This document shows, in pieces, positions 1-9,540 of a DNA stretch of 56,521 bases; position 1 is the stretch's first letter; each line of letters starts with the position of its first letter. Position numbers and translations under genes: made by a program. This DNA comes from an uncultured Candidatus Saccharibacteria bacterium. GTDB lineage: Bacteria; Patescibacteriota; Saccharimonadia; Saccharimonadales; Saccharimonadaceae. The notes beneath the pieces are model-generated. The model was not told the origin of the DNA and ran no database searches. It was given only the letters and a program-made list of their open reading frames with translations. The stretch lies in NCBI GenBank assembly GCA_948868795.1, contig CAQRDK010000006.1, positions 1-56,521 of the forward strand, in the 5' to 3' direction.

Positions 1-2
1 TC

Positions 3-224
3 GTCTGCGGCACTACCGGCCTCGTGAACTGGGTCCAGGCTGGCGTCGGCCAAGTCACCCTCCAGGACTTCGCTACCATTCGTGTTGCGAAAGCCTGTGA
101 CGGTCAGACTCCAAATGAGCTCCCAAACACTGGTCCAGAAGCTATGGTTGGCGGCATCGCCGCTGCCGGCTCTGTCGTGACCGCCGCTGGCTACTACATT
201 GCTAGCCGCCGCGCGCTCCGCTAA
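3..224 (+). CDS. C-terminal end of an LPXTG cell-surface protein (partial)
   Basis: The reading frame is open to the left edge, so only the last 73 residues are visible. They end in a classic sorting signal: LPNTG at about residues 39-43 of the visible part, then an Ala/Gly/Val hydrophobic stretch and a short basic tail (ASRRALR). In Gram-positive-type cells such signals are cut by sortase between Thr and Gly and the protein is attached to the wall. The body of the protein and its function are outside the window. A strong terminator follows about 75 nt downstream. Confidence 0.75.
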   Translation, partial: VCGTTGLVNWVQAGVGQVTLQDFATIRVAKACDGQTPNELPNTGPEAMVGGIAAAGSVVTAAGYYIASRRALR

Positions 225-300
225 GCCAGATTCTTCAGTTTAGTTCAGCCCACCTAAGCTAACTACTGACGGATCAAGTTTGATCGCTCCATACGGCCAG

Positions 301-335
301 AAGCCCCTCTATCGTCCGACGAAGAGGGGCTTTTT
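301..335 (+). terminator. Rho-independent terminator of the LPXTG gene
   Basis: AGCCCCTCT (302-310) pairs with AGAGGGGCT (323-331), with a T run at 331-335. It ends transcription of the LPXTG gene before the next operon promoter. Confidence 0.85.
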
Positions 336-464
336 GGTGTGCAAGATTTCTTATTTTTAGAATAATATAGGCTTCCCGTTTTTCCGAAATAGCACCAACA
401 TTTTTGAACCCCGCAACTTCTCGCCCAAACTTTACAAGAAAACTTATGGAAAACTTAAAACTTA

Positions 465-473
465 TGTTAAAAT
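465..473 (+). promoter_or_regulatory. Extended -10 promoter, leaderless start at 480
   Basis: TG at 465-466 and TAAAAT at 468-473 form an extended -10 element. Six nt separate it from the ATG at 480, so transcription should begin at or next to the start codon. No Shine-Dalgarno site could fit. Confidence 0.65.
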
Positions 474-479
474 AAAATC

Positions 480-2300
480 ATGGATCAAGGTCATGACGAC
501 GCCGCATCCGCTGGAGCCACTGGCGGTAATAGCGGCAATAATTCTGCAGAACAATTCCAACCGGAGCCGCAGGCCCCGCAAATCTCTGACTTGGGTGCCG
601 GCGCTTCTGCCCCTACGCAACCTGCTGACTCTCCGCAGTTCAATGCCGCCCCGCAAACTACTCCGCAGGGAATCTTCAGCTCGCCTGACCTTGCCGTCAA
701 TTCGGAGAATCTCGAAGATATCAAGCCTGAGCTTAGCGACGAGAACAAATCTCGTATCGCTTCGGCGTTCGCAATGACCGACGCGACCCAAAAACACGAC
801 CAACTCGCCGACCAAATGGCCAGCCAAGACCAGGATGCCGTCTCCGGCACCGTCCTCCCCGCTGGTGTTGGCGGATTCGGCAGCAACTCGACCGCCTCGA
901 CCGCGACCGGCGATATCCGCATGCCCGGCGCGAAGAAGAAAAGCAAGCTCCCGCTCATCCTCCTTGCCCTCGTCGTCCTCGCCGCCGTCGGCGGCGGTGT
1001 GGCGTGGATGCTACTACGCGGGGATAAAAAAATCGAGAATGAAGAGGGTGCTATCGGTGCCGTCAATACTACTATTGTCTTTGACCAAACAGCTCCAATT
1101 CCGGCAATCTTCGGGAACAGCTACGGTTACATCAGCCCAGAGGATGGTTCTCAAATCATTGGCGCCAGATTCCTGGAAGCCGAGAGATTTTATGGCGAGT
1201 ATGCTATCGCTAAGACTGGAACAAATGACATAATAGATAATACCCTGATTATTAATCGTGCAGGGGAAGCGATTTTTACGATCGACGGCGACGCAGCGGC
1301 AACATATTATGATATCGAAAATAATTTATGGATGGTCGACGGCGACGCATATAATACTAATATGCAAAAGTTAAGCCCTACCGACACGAAGGGGCAATAT
1401 ATCGGCAATGGCTATCTTCTCGTGACCTCTGAAGCCGAGAGTGCCACTCCGGTGGAATCGCAGAATAATTCAGATGAGCCAGAAAATGATGATGACGGCG
1501 GAGATAGCGGCAGTTCAAGCGGTAGTAGTGACGATGTTCAGGGGTCGACCTTAGCCTCTGGTAGCATCTATAACCTTAACGGTAAAGAAATCTATAATTG
1601 CGAAACATATTGTTCAGCCTCCACCCTAAAAGTAGACAAAACCGTTTATGGAATTATCCGACTTTGGGGCCAATATTCGCAAGTAATTAACTTATCGACA
1701 AATGAAATCATTTACAAGACTACCGGCGGAACGCTCGCCCTGCAAGATGATGGATTGGTTGAGCGGGATAATGGCAATACCGTATTTCTAAAAATTGAAA
1801 ATAATCAACTCGTGAAAGTTCCTCAGCTAGAGGCCGCCCAAGCAACTGTTTCCGGCGCTGGTGAATATGTGGTCGATGTCTGCACTGACGATAACAAATA
1901 TTCCATCAAAAGCATTGATGGCCGAATTGTTAGCAATTGTGATATTGAGAATTACTATGAACTACCTACCAACTTATATCTAGCTTATAGCGTCAAGTTC
2001 AAAAAGTCCCCAATTTTAGTCGTTAAGAATGAAGAGTTGCAATTAATCAATATGAACGACGCTCAAGTTATAAAAACTTACCGTGGCCAAGGCGCAGTTA
2101 TGTTTGAAGATTCGCCATTCCTGTATCTGCAAAACTTAATGAACAACGAAAGCACTGTCTGCAATCTGCTAGGCGATGGTGACGACATCTGTCAGAGTCT
2201 AGGCAACGACAACCCAACCGTTGAAGGATACGGTAATTATTTCACGACTAGCGGTTCATCGGAGCATATCTATAATGCTGCGCTTAAGGAGATTCGATAA
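480..2300 (+). CDS. Single-pass membrane protein with disordered N-terminus and large extracellular domain
   Basis: A 606-residue protein of unrecognised family. Residues 1-150 are rich in Ala, Pro, Gln and Ser and probably disordered in the cytoplasm. A basic KKKSK stop precedes one membrane helix at about 156-178. The rest is polar and acidic, probably extracellular, with an Asp/Ser/Gly linker around residues 325-355 and scattered Cys residues. It begins MDQGHDD, close to the MDKSHDD start of the protein at 11629, and both head surface-related operons. Its stop overlaps the next start (TAATG at 2298-2302), so the two are co-translated and probably act together. Start chosen from the promoter 6 nt upstream. 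Confidence 0.7.
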   Translation: MDQGHDDAASAGATGGNSGNNSAEQFQPEPQAPQISDLGAGASAPTQPADSPQFNAAPQTTPQGIFSSPDLAVNSENLEDIKPELSDENKSRIASAFAMTDATQKHDQLADQMASQDQDAVSGTVLPAGVGGFGSNSTASTATGDIRMPGAKKKSKLPLILLALVVLAAVGGGVAWMLLRGDKKIENEEGAIGAVNTTIVFDQTAPIPAIFGNSYGYISPEDGSQIIGARFLEAERFYGEYAIAKTGTNDIIDNTLIINRAGEAIFTIDGDAAATYYDIENNLWMVDGDAYNTNMQKLSPTDTKGQYIGNGYLLVTSEAESATPVESQNNSDEPENDDDGGDSGSSSGSSDDVQGSTLASGSIYNLNGKEIYNCETYCSASTLKVDKTVYGIIRLWGQYSQVINLSTNEIIYKTTGGTLALQDDGLVERDNGNTVFLKIENNQLVKVPQLEAAQATVSGAGEYVVDVCTDDNKYSIKSIDGRIVSNCDIENYYELPTNLYLAYSVKFKKSPILVVKNEELQLINMNDAQVIKTYRGQGAVMFEDSPFLYLQNLMNNESTVCNLLGDGDDICQSLGNDNPTVEGYGNYFTTSGSSEHIYNAALKEIR

Positions 2301-5300
2301 TGCAAAAATTTCGTAAGGCAAAGATCATTGTTAGCATTATAGCAATAGCGTCGCTACTAATCACGACAATCGCTCCAGTCGCTTCGGCAGCTTCTAGCTT
2401 CAATCCTGAAGGCCAGGTCAAAAGCGCACTCTACGCCGCCGCCGCCTACGAATGTGTCAATAATGGTATGCTACAGAACACGGCTGTTGGGAATAAGCGC
2501 GAGTCTATCCTTATCGGCGCTGAAACCCAGAAGGTCTTCATTGGTCACTGGCTTGGCGATTCCGACGGCATGATCACCTGTAAGGAAGCTCTCACGAAGA
2601 CTTTAGGCGGCGGTAATATTACAGAAAATATGCTTAAATCCGGCCAAGTCTTTAATGGCGTCTATACTCAGTCCGCTAGCGGTGAACAGCAGATTCAATG
2701 TAATTACGGCATTGTCAACTCAACCGGTAACTCCACGCTAGATGGAACATACTCTTGGCCGCAAGGGTATATTAAAGATGCCAATGGTAACTTAGTAGAT
2801 AAGCGCAGCCACGGCGTAATTCAAGTTGTTTTCAATGAAAATGGTCCAATTCGGTTGGTCGGCGCAACTAGCGACATTGACACAACCCATACGCTCGAAT
2901 CGATGCGAAATTGGTCTATTGACTGGTCGCAGCCATCAAAAATCTGTCATAATCTCGTCATGTATACGGAAGTTTATCCAATCGGGCAGGTACAAAATGC
3001 CATGGGTGAGACAATTTCAGTATATGCTGAGGTCTTAGCGACGGATGACCCTACGCCATTCAGCGAATGGGGAATTCACGCTGATGACAGGAATCGTGCC
3101 TGGCTATATTATAGCGAGGCAAACAGCCAAACGAAGAAGTTTACACATACGCTCACTTCAGTATCGTCTTCTACCTCATTAGAACTAACCAGCAACGCAA
3201 AGACCAAACTACTCAGCAATATATCAACGCTCTATTTGAATGGTAAGACCGACGTCGCGAGTTTTCTCGACTCCAGCGCTGATGCGAAATATATCCTTTA
3301 CGGGCGCTACCTCTTTAATGGGGATGGCGCTGGCAGCTTTGCTTGTGGCGGCATATCGGTTGCTACGGACGACCCGAATTTTAGCGAACTGAGCGCGACC
3401 GATTATTGGGATACCTCGCAGCCTTACGTCGCTTCAGTTCAGGCTTATAAAGACAGTACCGCGACTAGTAAAACAACCTTCCGCACGAAGTTCGGCGGCG
3501 ATGGGCTTACGTCTCCAGGGGCCGCAAAAAGTATCTACTTCCCAGGAGTATCCGGCGATTGTAAAGCGCTTGCTGGCACCTTTAACGGCATTAATCCGAC
3601 GAGCACTTCTGCCAAAGCCGCTGTTAAGAACTTCATGAAAGTCGGTTCAGTAGAAGAACTCCCGGATACCAATACGCCAGGGTCCACAGATCCAGACGAC
3701 CCAAGCGAGGGTGAAGCTGGCCTGATGGACGGCTGCTTCAATAACGCTGGTGTTCTCGGGTGGATTCTCTGTCCGGTTCTAAAAATCGCCGGAGCCGCGA
3801 CGGAAGGTATATATGACATGATTGTCGAGAACTATCTCTCAATGGATAGTACCACCATGACGTCTGCCGGCTTGAGGGATGCTTGGGGCAAATTCCAGGG
3901 CTATGCGAACATCTTATTTGCGATTCTATTAATTATAGTCATCTTGTCGCAAGTCACCGGCATCGGGCTTAGCAACTACGGTATCAAAAAAGTTCTCCCG
4001 CGTCTCATTATTACGATAGTTCTAGTCAACTTATCATATATCTTATGTCTCATAGCAGTTGATTTATCAAATATCATCGGCGTAAGTTTGAACGATTTGC
4101 TCGGTAACATAGACGTCGGCGGATACGTTGCGTCCAATATAAATATCGGTACTATGGTTATCAATTCCATTGAGGGCATCGGAGCGACGAGACTTGCTCT
4201 TGTGGCTGGCGGTGCATTGTTCCCAGTTCTTGCCGAGTCGTGGTCGAATCTTATTCTTGTTCTTTTCTTGGCGGTTATTAGTATCTTAATCAGCATTCTC
4301 TTCTTCTTTATCCTTCTTGCCGTCAGGCAGGCCATGATCATTATTCTTGTCGCAATCGCTCCGCTTGCCGTCGTCTGCTACGCACTCCCGAACACGCAAA
4401 AGATGTTTGATCGCTGGCTGAAGATGTTTTCGTCACTACTTATGGTCTTCCCGATTTGTGGCGCCATGATGGGCGGGTGTAATCTTGCATCAAGGCTATT
4501 ATTGGACGCCGGTGGAGAAAATGGCTTGCTATACTATATTATCGTTATGGTACTCGGCGTCGTCCCGCTATTCTTCATCCCCTCGGTTCTTAAAACTTCT
4601 ATGTCGGCGCTTGGGAGCGTCGGCAGAACACTTGCAACTGCCGGCGACCGCTTCAGCCGCTGGACAAACCGCACGATTACTGGAACGCAAGCTTTCAAAG
4701 ATCGCCAACAGGAAGCCGCACGTACTGTGAACATGAACAGGAATAAGCGGATTATGGACAAAACTAAGTTAAGTGAAACCGAACAGGCGCGGCTTGGTAG
4801 CCTAAGAGCAAAGCGTGCAAGTGGGGCAGTCTTGAGCAACAGCGAGCGTAAAGAGTTGAGGGAACTTGGTAGTAGGCAGTATCGCTATGCTCGAGCTGCT
4901 TCCGCGCGTGAACGCGGCGTCATGGAAGATGCGATGTCGGATGTAGCATCAAGGCGCGAAATGCTCGAACATGGTTCAGCACGTTACGAAAAGATAGTCG
5001 CCGGTGCAATGCGTGAACAGCGTAACCGTGATGACGCTGGTCAAATTGCTATGTATGAAGAAGGAAAAGTCAAGGCGTATGACGGCAGCGGTGATACCGT
5101 CATAGCTGATGACCTTAACAGCTTGAGTAGAGAGCACATGTCACTGCTCGAACGCGTTGCGGCTCATCCAGAAGATGAGGCGGCCGCCTCCAAGCTTCGC
5201 GCAGTCCAGACCCTAATGGGCAAAATGGGGACTAATGGCTTTGACAGGATCGAGAATAACTTTGGTAAACTCATGCATGATAATGCTGGCTTTACGGCTA

Positions 5301-6232
5301 GAACTGCTGAACAGCGTAGAGGCATTCGCGATGCGTCCGCCAATCTCACGCGTAATTTTGCCGGACAGATTAAGGCTGGTAGTCGCACCCTTGATTCTAT
5401 GCTGAAAGATATAAATGCTGACAACTTCTCTAATATGAGTTCCTTCTCTCAGGAAACATTCGACGATTACAACGGCGGCACAGTTAGCAGGTATGTGTCT
5501 AGTAATTATAGCCATAAAGGCGCACAAAGCATTAAGGCGGAGAACGTCAATGACCTGGGAGATGCCTACTATGACAACCTTTTGCGTGCAACAATCACGG
5601 GCGATTTGTCTGGCCAGGATCTGGAGCAAGTCCTGAATGTTTTCAACGAAGCGAAGGCTGCTGCAGCAGCAGGCAAGATTACTCTCAAAGGTGAAGTTCG
5701 GCAGCGTATTGATGCCATTGAAAATGTTGCCTACGCTAGTGGTCACGTTCCTCATGGACATACTCGCTCAGAAGGTTCACGTATGATCGGAACTGCAAGC
5801 GCGGCCGGTATCGACAACATCGTCAAGCAAATTGAAAATGCTGGGAACTGGGGTACGATGACAACGGCACAGAAACAGCAATATAGTGACCTTGTCAATA
5901 ATATCACCGATTCCCTAAAGCAGGACGCCCATACTGTCGACAACGTTAGGCAGCTCCAGAGCGCCCTCGCCTCGGCACGCGCCAAAGGCATCGAAACGGC
6001 AGTTAGTGGCGGGTCACTTGTTGATCAGGTTGGTTCGGCAGATCTGCATCAGTTCAAGGTGCCCCGTGGAGCAAAGCAAAAAGTTGCCATGCCGACAGGG
6101 TGGACCTTAACTGCAAGTGGAAACTGGATCGATGTTGCCACGGGCCGTCCACTCAGCGCGGCTGATGCTATGAAGGCAAAGCAAATTATGGAGCACAATA
6201 ATTCTATTGATATTGAAAATAATGCCAGCTAA
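2300..6232 (+). CDS. VirB6/TrbL-like polytopic membrane protein
   Basis: A 1310-residue protein. Residues 1-31 are a signal peptide ending VASAA. Residues 32-520 form an external domain with several Cys. A cluster of membrane helices lies at about 535-555, 570-590, 628-696, 705-726 and 741-763. A long, charged C-terminal region (780-1310) is probably cytoplasmic. A multi-helix core with large soluble flanks resembles VirB6/TrbL-type channel components of type IV secretion-like systems; this family call is inference from architecture. A Shine-Dalgarno site (AAGGAGAT) lies inside the end of the upstream gene, so translation is coupled. No VirB4-type ATPase is in the window. Confidence 0.5.
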   Translation: MQKFRKAKIIVSIIAIASLLITTIAPVASAASSFNPEGQVKSALYAAAAYECVNNGMLQNTAVGNKRESILIGAETQKVFIGHWLGDSDGMITCKEALTKTLGGGNITENMLKSGQVFNGVYTQSASGEQQIQCNYGIVNSTGNSTLDGTYSWPQGYIKDANGNLVDKRSHGVIQVVFNENGPIRLVGATSDIDTTHTLESMRNWSIDWSQPSKICHNLVMYTEVYPIGQVQNAMGETISVYAEVLATDDPTPFSEWGIHADDRNRAWLYYSEANSQTKKFTHTLTSVSSSTSLELTSNAKTKLLSNISTLYLNGKTDVASFLDSSADAKYILYGRYLFNGDGAGSFACGGISVATDDPNFSELSATDYWDTSQPYVASVQAYKDSTATSKTTFRTKFGGDGLTSPGAAKSIYFPGVSGDCKALAGTFNGINPTSTSAKAAVKNFMKVGSVEELPDTNTPGSTDPDDPSEGEAGLMDGCFNNAGVLGWILCPVLKIAGAATEGIYDMIVENYLSMDSTTMTSAGLRDAWGKFQGYANILFAILLIIVILSQVTGIGLSNYGIKKVLPRLIITIVLVNLSYILCLIAVDLSNIIGVSLNDLLGNIDVGGYVASNINIGTMVINSIEGIGATRLALVAGGALFPVLAESWSNLILVLFLAVISILISILFFFILLAVRQAMIIILVAIAPLAVVCYALPNTQKMFDRWLKMFSSLLMVFPICGAMMGGCNLASRLLLDAGGENGLLYYIIVMVLGVVPLFFIPSVLKTSMSALGSVGRTLATAGDRFSRWTNRTITGTQAFKDRQQEAARTVNMNRNKRIMDKTKLSETEQARLGSLRAKRASGAVLSNSERKELRELGSRQYRYARAASARERGVMEDAMSDVASRREMLEHGSARYEKIVAGAMREQRNRDDAGQIAMYEEGKVKAYDGSGDTVIADDLNSLSREHMSLLERVAAHPEDEAAASKLRAVQTLMGKMGTNGFDRIENNFGKLMHDNAGFTARTAEQRRGIRDASANLTRNFAGQIKAGSRTLDSMLKDINADNFSNMSSFSQETFDDYNGGTVSRYVSSNYSHKGAQSIKAENVNDLGDAYYDNLLRATITGDLSGQDLEQVLNVFNEAKAAAAAGKITLKGEVRQRIDAIENVAYASGHVPHGHTRSEGSRMIGTASAAGIDNIVKQIENAGNWGTMTTAQKQQYSDLVNNITDSLKQDAHTVDNVRQLQSALASARAKGIETAVSGGSLVDQVGSADLHQFKVPRGAKQKVAMPTGWTLTASGNWIDVATGRPLSAADAMKAKQIMEHNNSIDIENNAS

Positions 6233-6248
6233 TTATGGATAGGTAAGA

Positions 6249-6281
6249 AAATGGCCGCCCTTGAAGAAGGGCGGCCAAAGA
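6249..6281. terminator. GC-rich hairpin between convergent genes
   Basis: GGCCGCCCTT (6253-6262) pairs perfectly with AAGGGCGGCC (6267-6276) around a GAAG loop. On the minus strand it is followed by ATTTTCTT, on the plus strand by a weaker ACTTTT. It probably serves both the VirB6-like gene and the minus-strand gene at 6406. Confidence 0.6.
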
Positions 6282-6405
6282 CTTTTGGAGGCGAGTAGAC
6301 GAAACGGCTAGTTTCGTACTTACTCATAACACACGGAGAACCATAACCTAGGGTATTGTATTAAAAGAAAACAATCTAATCAGGTTCACCGTAGTTTTAC
6401 GGCAG

Positions 6406-6753
6406 TTAGACGAGGAACCCAGTTGGGCCTTCTTGCTCCTTTTCTAGCGCTTCCAGTCTACTACGCTCTCCCGACTCCAGAACTTGTTGTCTCGCATAAT
6501 TCTTTTTTGCAATTTCAGCTTCCTTGTTGACCTTGACATGCGCTTCTACTTCAGAAATCCTCCCTGCGACTACATCGCGCTCAAGCTGACGAATATATTT
6601 CCAAAAGTCAAAAGTATAGGCTTCTGGAGACAAACCCGCCGGGATTTTTCCGGCTGCTATGTCGGCTCGGTAAGCGGCCAAACAAGAAGGGCATCCAGTC
6701 CTACATTCTGCATGCATTGCGACTTCCGCCCCACAAAACGCGCAACGCTTCAT
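6406..6753 (-). CDS. Small zinc-ribbon protein of unknown function
   Basis: A 115-residue protein beginning MKRCAFCGAEV. Two CxxC pairs (residues 4-7 and 19-23 region, CAFC and CRTGCPSC) should bind one zinc ion. The remainder is helical and charged, with a predicted coiled stretch rich in Glu, Lys and Arg (about 60-105). A GAGGTG Shine-Dalgarno site lies upstream of the ATG. No family recognised; possible nucleic-acid or protein-binding adaptor. It lies 45 nt downstream of the lipoprotein gene on the same strand and may share its transcript. Confidence 0.6.
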   Translation of the reverse strand: MKRCAFCGAEVAMHAECRTGCPSCLAAYRADIAAGKIPAGLSPEAYTFDFWKYIRQLERDVVAGRISEVEAHVKVNKEAEIAKKNYARQQVLESGERSRLEALEKEQEGPTGFLV

Positions 6754-6798
6754 AATATATTCACCTCAATTCTTATTTAATGCGAAGAGTAATCGAAA

Positions 6799-7887
6799 CT
6801 ATTTCCACTCCACCAGCATCGTACACTGGCCGTCAATATTGGGTCCATTTTCGCAACGGTGCTGGCCTGAGAGCTCAAATCCCTCGGTCGGTACCTTCAC
6901 AGGATCGCCACCCGCGAGCGGCATGGTGTAGATATTTACTTCGGTTCCGCTCTTCGGCTGCGACATGAACGCAACCTGCTCTCCATCCGGCGAGACTACC
7001 GCATGCCAGCTCAGCCGCGACGTGCCGGGGACATAATTAGTTTTCTCGCCGGTCTCCATGTTCAAGATTGTGCTAACGCCATCATTTCCGGCAAATTTCC
7101 CGCCAGCATTGACCAGGAATCGCGAATCGCCGATATAGTCGGTGATTTTCTCTTCCGGGAATTCGCCGCTTTCACAACCGGGGAACGGCAGGCCGTCCTG
7201 AATCGCGGAAGAGTCGAGATTATCCAGCGGGACATAGTGATACTCTATCCGGTTGCTGACCTGGTAGTAGACGAAAAACTCATCATCCGCGAAGCCAACA
7301 GCATAGTATTGGACGACGTCGTCGAAATCGCTGCGGTTAAGCTGCCCCAGGGCTTCGCTGACGTTAAAAAAGTTTCCATCTGCGTCCAGCCAGCCAGCGC
7401 AAGTCTGACCGCTCTGAGAGTCCATCTGCGAAACGGCGACCTTACTGTAGTCATCAGCGAAACACTCTCGACGTCCACAGCGAAAACCTGCGCCCAGGGA
7501 ATAGACGAGAGTGTCGCCCTGCCGCGGTCTGAAATCCCACTCCGCGATTAGTCTAGAATCGCCGGTCTCGATATTCACGCAGTAAATCTTCGGGTCGGAA
7601 AAGTTGGCGTTCGTGATCGTCATCAGTATCAGCCCCTTGGGCTTATAGGACTCCGTGGTGATCGGTGTAGGGTCGGGAATCGGTGCATCAGTGGTACTCT
7701 CGGGCGGCATAGGTTCGCTGTCCGGCTCAGTCGTTTCGTTCGGCTCTTCAGCCGCCCAGGAGTTATCGGGCGCCGTCGGATTTTCATCGTAGACGGGGGC
7801 GGCGCCAGAGTCGCCGCTGTCTCCGCAAGCACACAGCGAAACCGCCATGCCCACAGCCAAAAGTAGTGCGAGAAGTTTCTTTTTCAT
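6799..7887 (-). CDS. Lipoprotein with TolB-like beta-propeller repeats
   Basis: A 362-residue secreted lipoprotein. The signal peptide (MKKKLLALLLAVGMAVSLCAC) ends in a lipobox, LCAC, with the lipidated Cys at about residue 21. An acidic Pro/Thr/Glu linker follows to about residue 80. The rest holds beta-rich repeats; the clearest, near residues 295-335, has SPDGEQVAFMS followed by IYTMPLAGGDPVKV, the pattern of TolB/PD40 propeller blades. The ligand is unknown. The lipobox and linker style resembles lipoproteins of Clostridia, so transfer is possible but untested. A GGAGG site precedes the ATG. Confidence 0.65.
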   Translation of the reverse strand: MKKKLLALLLAVGMAVSLCACGDSGDSGAAPVYDENPTAPDNSWAAEEPNETTEPDSEPMPPESTTDAPIPDPTPITTESYKPKGLILMTITNANFSDPKIYCVNIETGDSRLIAEWDFRPRQGDTLVYSLGAGFRCGRRECFADDYSKVAVSQMDSQSGQTCAGWLDADGNFFNVSEALGQLNRSDFDDVVQYYAVGFADDEFFVYYQVSNRIEYHYVPLDNLDSSAIQDGLPFPGCESGEFPEEKITDYIGDSRFLVNAGGKFAGNDGVSTILNMETGEKTNYVPGTSRLSWHAVVSPDGEQVAFMSQPKSGTEVNIYTMPLAGGDPVKVPTEGFELSGQHRCENGPNIDGQCTMLVEWK

Positions 7888-8087
7888 GATTCATTTACCT
7901 CCAAGTTGTTAAGATTCTTGTAGCCCTTCGGCTAAGCAACTGTCGTGACCTCTCGGCCAACATTACAATTCTACCCCATTTCCCCACAAAACGCAAAGTT
8001 AAGCATTTTCAACACAACCTCGAAGCCTCAAAAAACGGCCACAAAGCCGCAAACTCTAAAACCTCGATACCACCAAATCTCAAAACT

Positions 8088-8163
8088 TGGTGGGGACGGT
8101 TGGGTTCGAACCAACGACCAAGCGGTTATGAGCCGCCTGCTCTAACCCCTGAGCTACGTCCCC
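8088..8163 (-). tRNA. tRNA with CAU anticodon (elongator Met or Ile2)
   Basis: The minus strand folds into a full cloverleaf: acceptor GGGGACG/CGTCCCC, D arm, anticodon loop CTCATAA (anticodon CAT), T arm with GGTTCGAACC, discriminator A and an encoded CCA. G1-C72 is paired, so it is not the initiator tRNA. Elongator Met and lysidine-modified Ile2 cannot be told apart here. Confidence 0.9.
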
Positions 8164-8356
8164 AGCGAAAAGGAATAATCGACTTCCAGCGAACATTCCC
8201 CACCGGACAAAACATTAATGTTCTCTGTAATTATATCATAAACCCGCACAAAACTCGACAATATGTGCGCTAATATGAGGACTGACTAGTCATACTTCGG
8301 ATTTTTCTATGTTCTCTTGGATTGGTTAAGGGAATCGACTTGCTCCGTTCCAAAAT

Positions 8357-8439
8357 AGATAACTTCTGAGACAAAACAATTTTTGTTGCCAGAGCCCCGG
8401 ATTGTCCGGAGTTTAGTTAAGCTCTGTGTCTCAGTATCT
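8357..8439 (-). ncRNA. Candidate structured small RNA
   Basis: CTGAGACA (8366-8373) pairs with TGTCTCAG (8427-8434), extended across a 4-nt bulge by AGATA (8357-8361) with TATCT (8435-8439). Inside are AACAA-ttt-TTGTT, CAGAGC/GCTCTG and CCGGA-ttg-TCCGG. On the minus strand an extended -10 (TGGTAATAT, 8451-8443) lies 5-7 nt before the first helix, and ATTTT follows the last. That layout suggests a short transcript of about 85 nt. No known family recognised. Confidence 0.4.
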
Positions 8440-8650
8440 AACATATTACCATATAATTAGTTCGTAATCTGTCAAGATTGCAAGCCAGCACTAAAGAAAG
8501 GAACGACGTACGCTAGATACAAATACATTATCTCATGCAACTTAGAATTGCTCGTATCATATAGTTTTTTGCGTCAAAGTATCGAAGAAAAGTATTCTAT
8601 GGCTAAAGGTGTTTAGAGATTGGTGAGATTCCGAGAGAATCCAACCAACA

Positions 8651-8761
8651 ATGAGCGTGTTTAGCTTTATGGACCACGCCAAAGGCGAATCTAGCGTAAT
8701 AGATGCTGTGAACAAGAATGATGATAATCAAATACAAGAATATATTAAACATCATCTTTAG
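8651..8761 (+). CDS. Possible 36-residue small protein
   Basis: An ATG-to-TAG ORF of 36 codons, beginning MSVFSFMDHAKGE and ending IKHHL, polar and probably helical. There is no clear Shine-Dalgarno site or -10 at the leaderless spacing. It is the only credible ORF in an otherwise gene-poor stretch. No family recognised; it may be a remnant or a chance ORF. Confidence 0.25.
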   Translation: MSVFSFMDHAKGESSVIDAVNKNDDNQIQEYIKHHL

Positions 8762-9003
8762 TGAAGACCGAATTCTCGACCGATTGCCCTTAGATCTAAA
8801 CGGTCCTGTCCACGGGCGAGTAGTAACGACACGCGCCTGGCGAATTGCCGTATAGCACTCTGGTGACTACAAATAATAAGAGGACTGCCGCCCGTTCAGA
8901 GTAAAGTCTCCGGCTAAACCGATGTATCTACTATAGTTCGTAATTCATTGGCCGAAGCGACATTGACTTTTTCGATATTTCCATATTAGGACGCGCAGTT
9001 ACG

Positions 9004-9534
9004 CTAAGCAGCTTCTAGCGCAGCTAAAAGCATATCAAGCCATGTGCTACTTGAGCGTGCTTCTATTAATGTCTCATTCGTAAAAAATTTCGCATACGCA
9101 TTAGGACTATGCTCACATACTTTCTTGAATTCAGCTTTAGCTTGATGTGAATTAACACGAGCTCGCTTTAACGCTGCGCCAGATACCTTCTTAGGATAAA
9201 TGATACGCAGCAGCTCCAAGAGTTCAAGTTCAATGCAGCCATTTGATGGAATAAGTGTAATACTGTGCTCATTAGCAAGGTTCTTAGCTTCAATAAATTC
9301 CGGGCGATCCGTATCAAGCAGAGCAATCTTACCATCATAATCATTGAAGCTGATGTCGCCAACCATCCTCTTAATCACGCTGTCTGGACTACCTCCTCCG
9401 CCGTTCTTAATCTTGACAGTTTTCTCTTTAGCAAAAAGACTCTTCAGGTAATTGAGCCAACATTGATCATCACTTCCTTCGCCGTACATTAGGGTCGTTT
9501 TGCGTACTGTACGTTTTCTGTGGATACTAGACAT
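9004..9534 (-). CDS. RloB-like TOPRIM-fold protein
   Basis: A 176-residue protein matching the pattern of RloB-like proteins. A basic N-terminus is followed by a beta strand and the acidic motif YGEGSDD (about residues 17-23), then IALLDTDRPE (about 70-79), which gives the Glu and Asp-x-Asp metal ligands of a TOPRIM-type nuclease fold. It starts 6 nt after the ATPase gene ends, so the two form one operon. RloB proteins pair with ABC-type ATPases near restriction systems and are thought to act in phage defence; enzyme activity here is inference. Composition is more AT-rich than the surrounding genes. Confidence 0.65.
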   Translation of the reverse strand: MSSIHRKRTVRKTTLMYGEGSDDQCWLNYLKSLFAKEKTVKIKNGGGGSPDSVIKRMVGDISFNDYDGKIALLDTDRPEFIEAKNLANEHSITLIPSNGCIELELLELLRIIYPKKVSGAALKRARVNSHQAKAEFKKVCEHSPNAYAKFFTNETLIEARSSSTWLDMLLAALEAA

Positions 9535-9540
9535 TGCAAA

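Larger units (their letters stand above)
8164..9003. other. Gene-poor 840-bp stretch between tRNA and defence pair
   Basis: No ORF of ordinary length on either strand. It holds a 12-bp palindrome AACATTAATGTT (about 8211-8222), a strongly foldable element (8357-8439), and one plausible small ORF (8651-8761). The part from about 8770 to 8940 has higher GC, no ORF, and short complementary runs, and could be an unrecognised RNA gene or decayed sequence. No RNase P, SRP or tmRNA core motif was recognised. Confidence 0.5.

Noticed and set aside
7003..7551. 182-codon plus-strand ORF
   Set aside because: It is the antisense shadow of the lipoprotein gene, which has a signal peptide, lipobox and ribosome site.
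8211..8222. 12-bp palindrome AACATTAATGTT as an operator
   Set aside because: No promoter is close enough and only one copy was seen.
8770..8940. RNase P RNA, tmRNA or SRP RNA
   Set aside because: The higher-GC stretch lacks the conserved core motifs of these RNAs on either strand.
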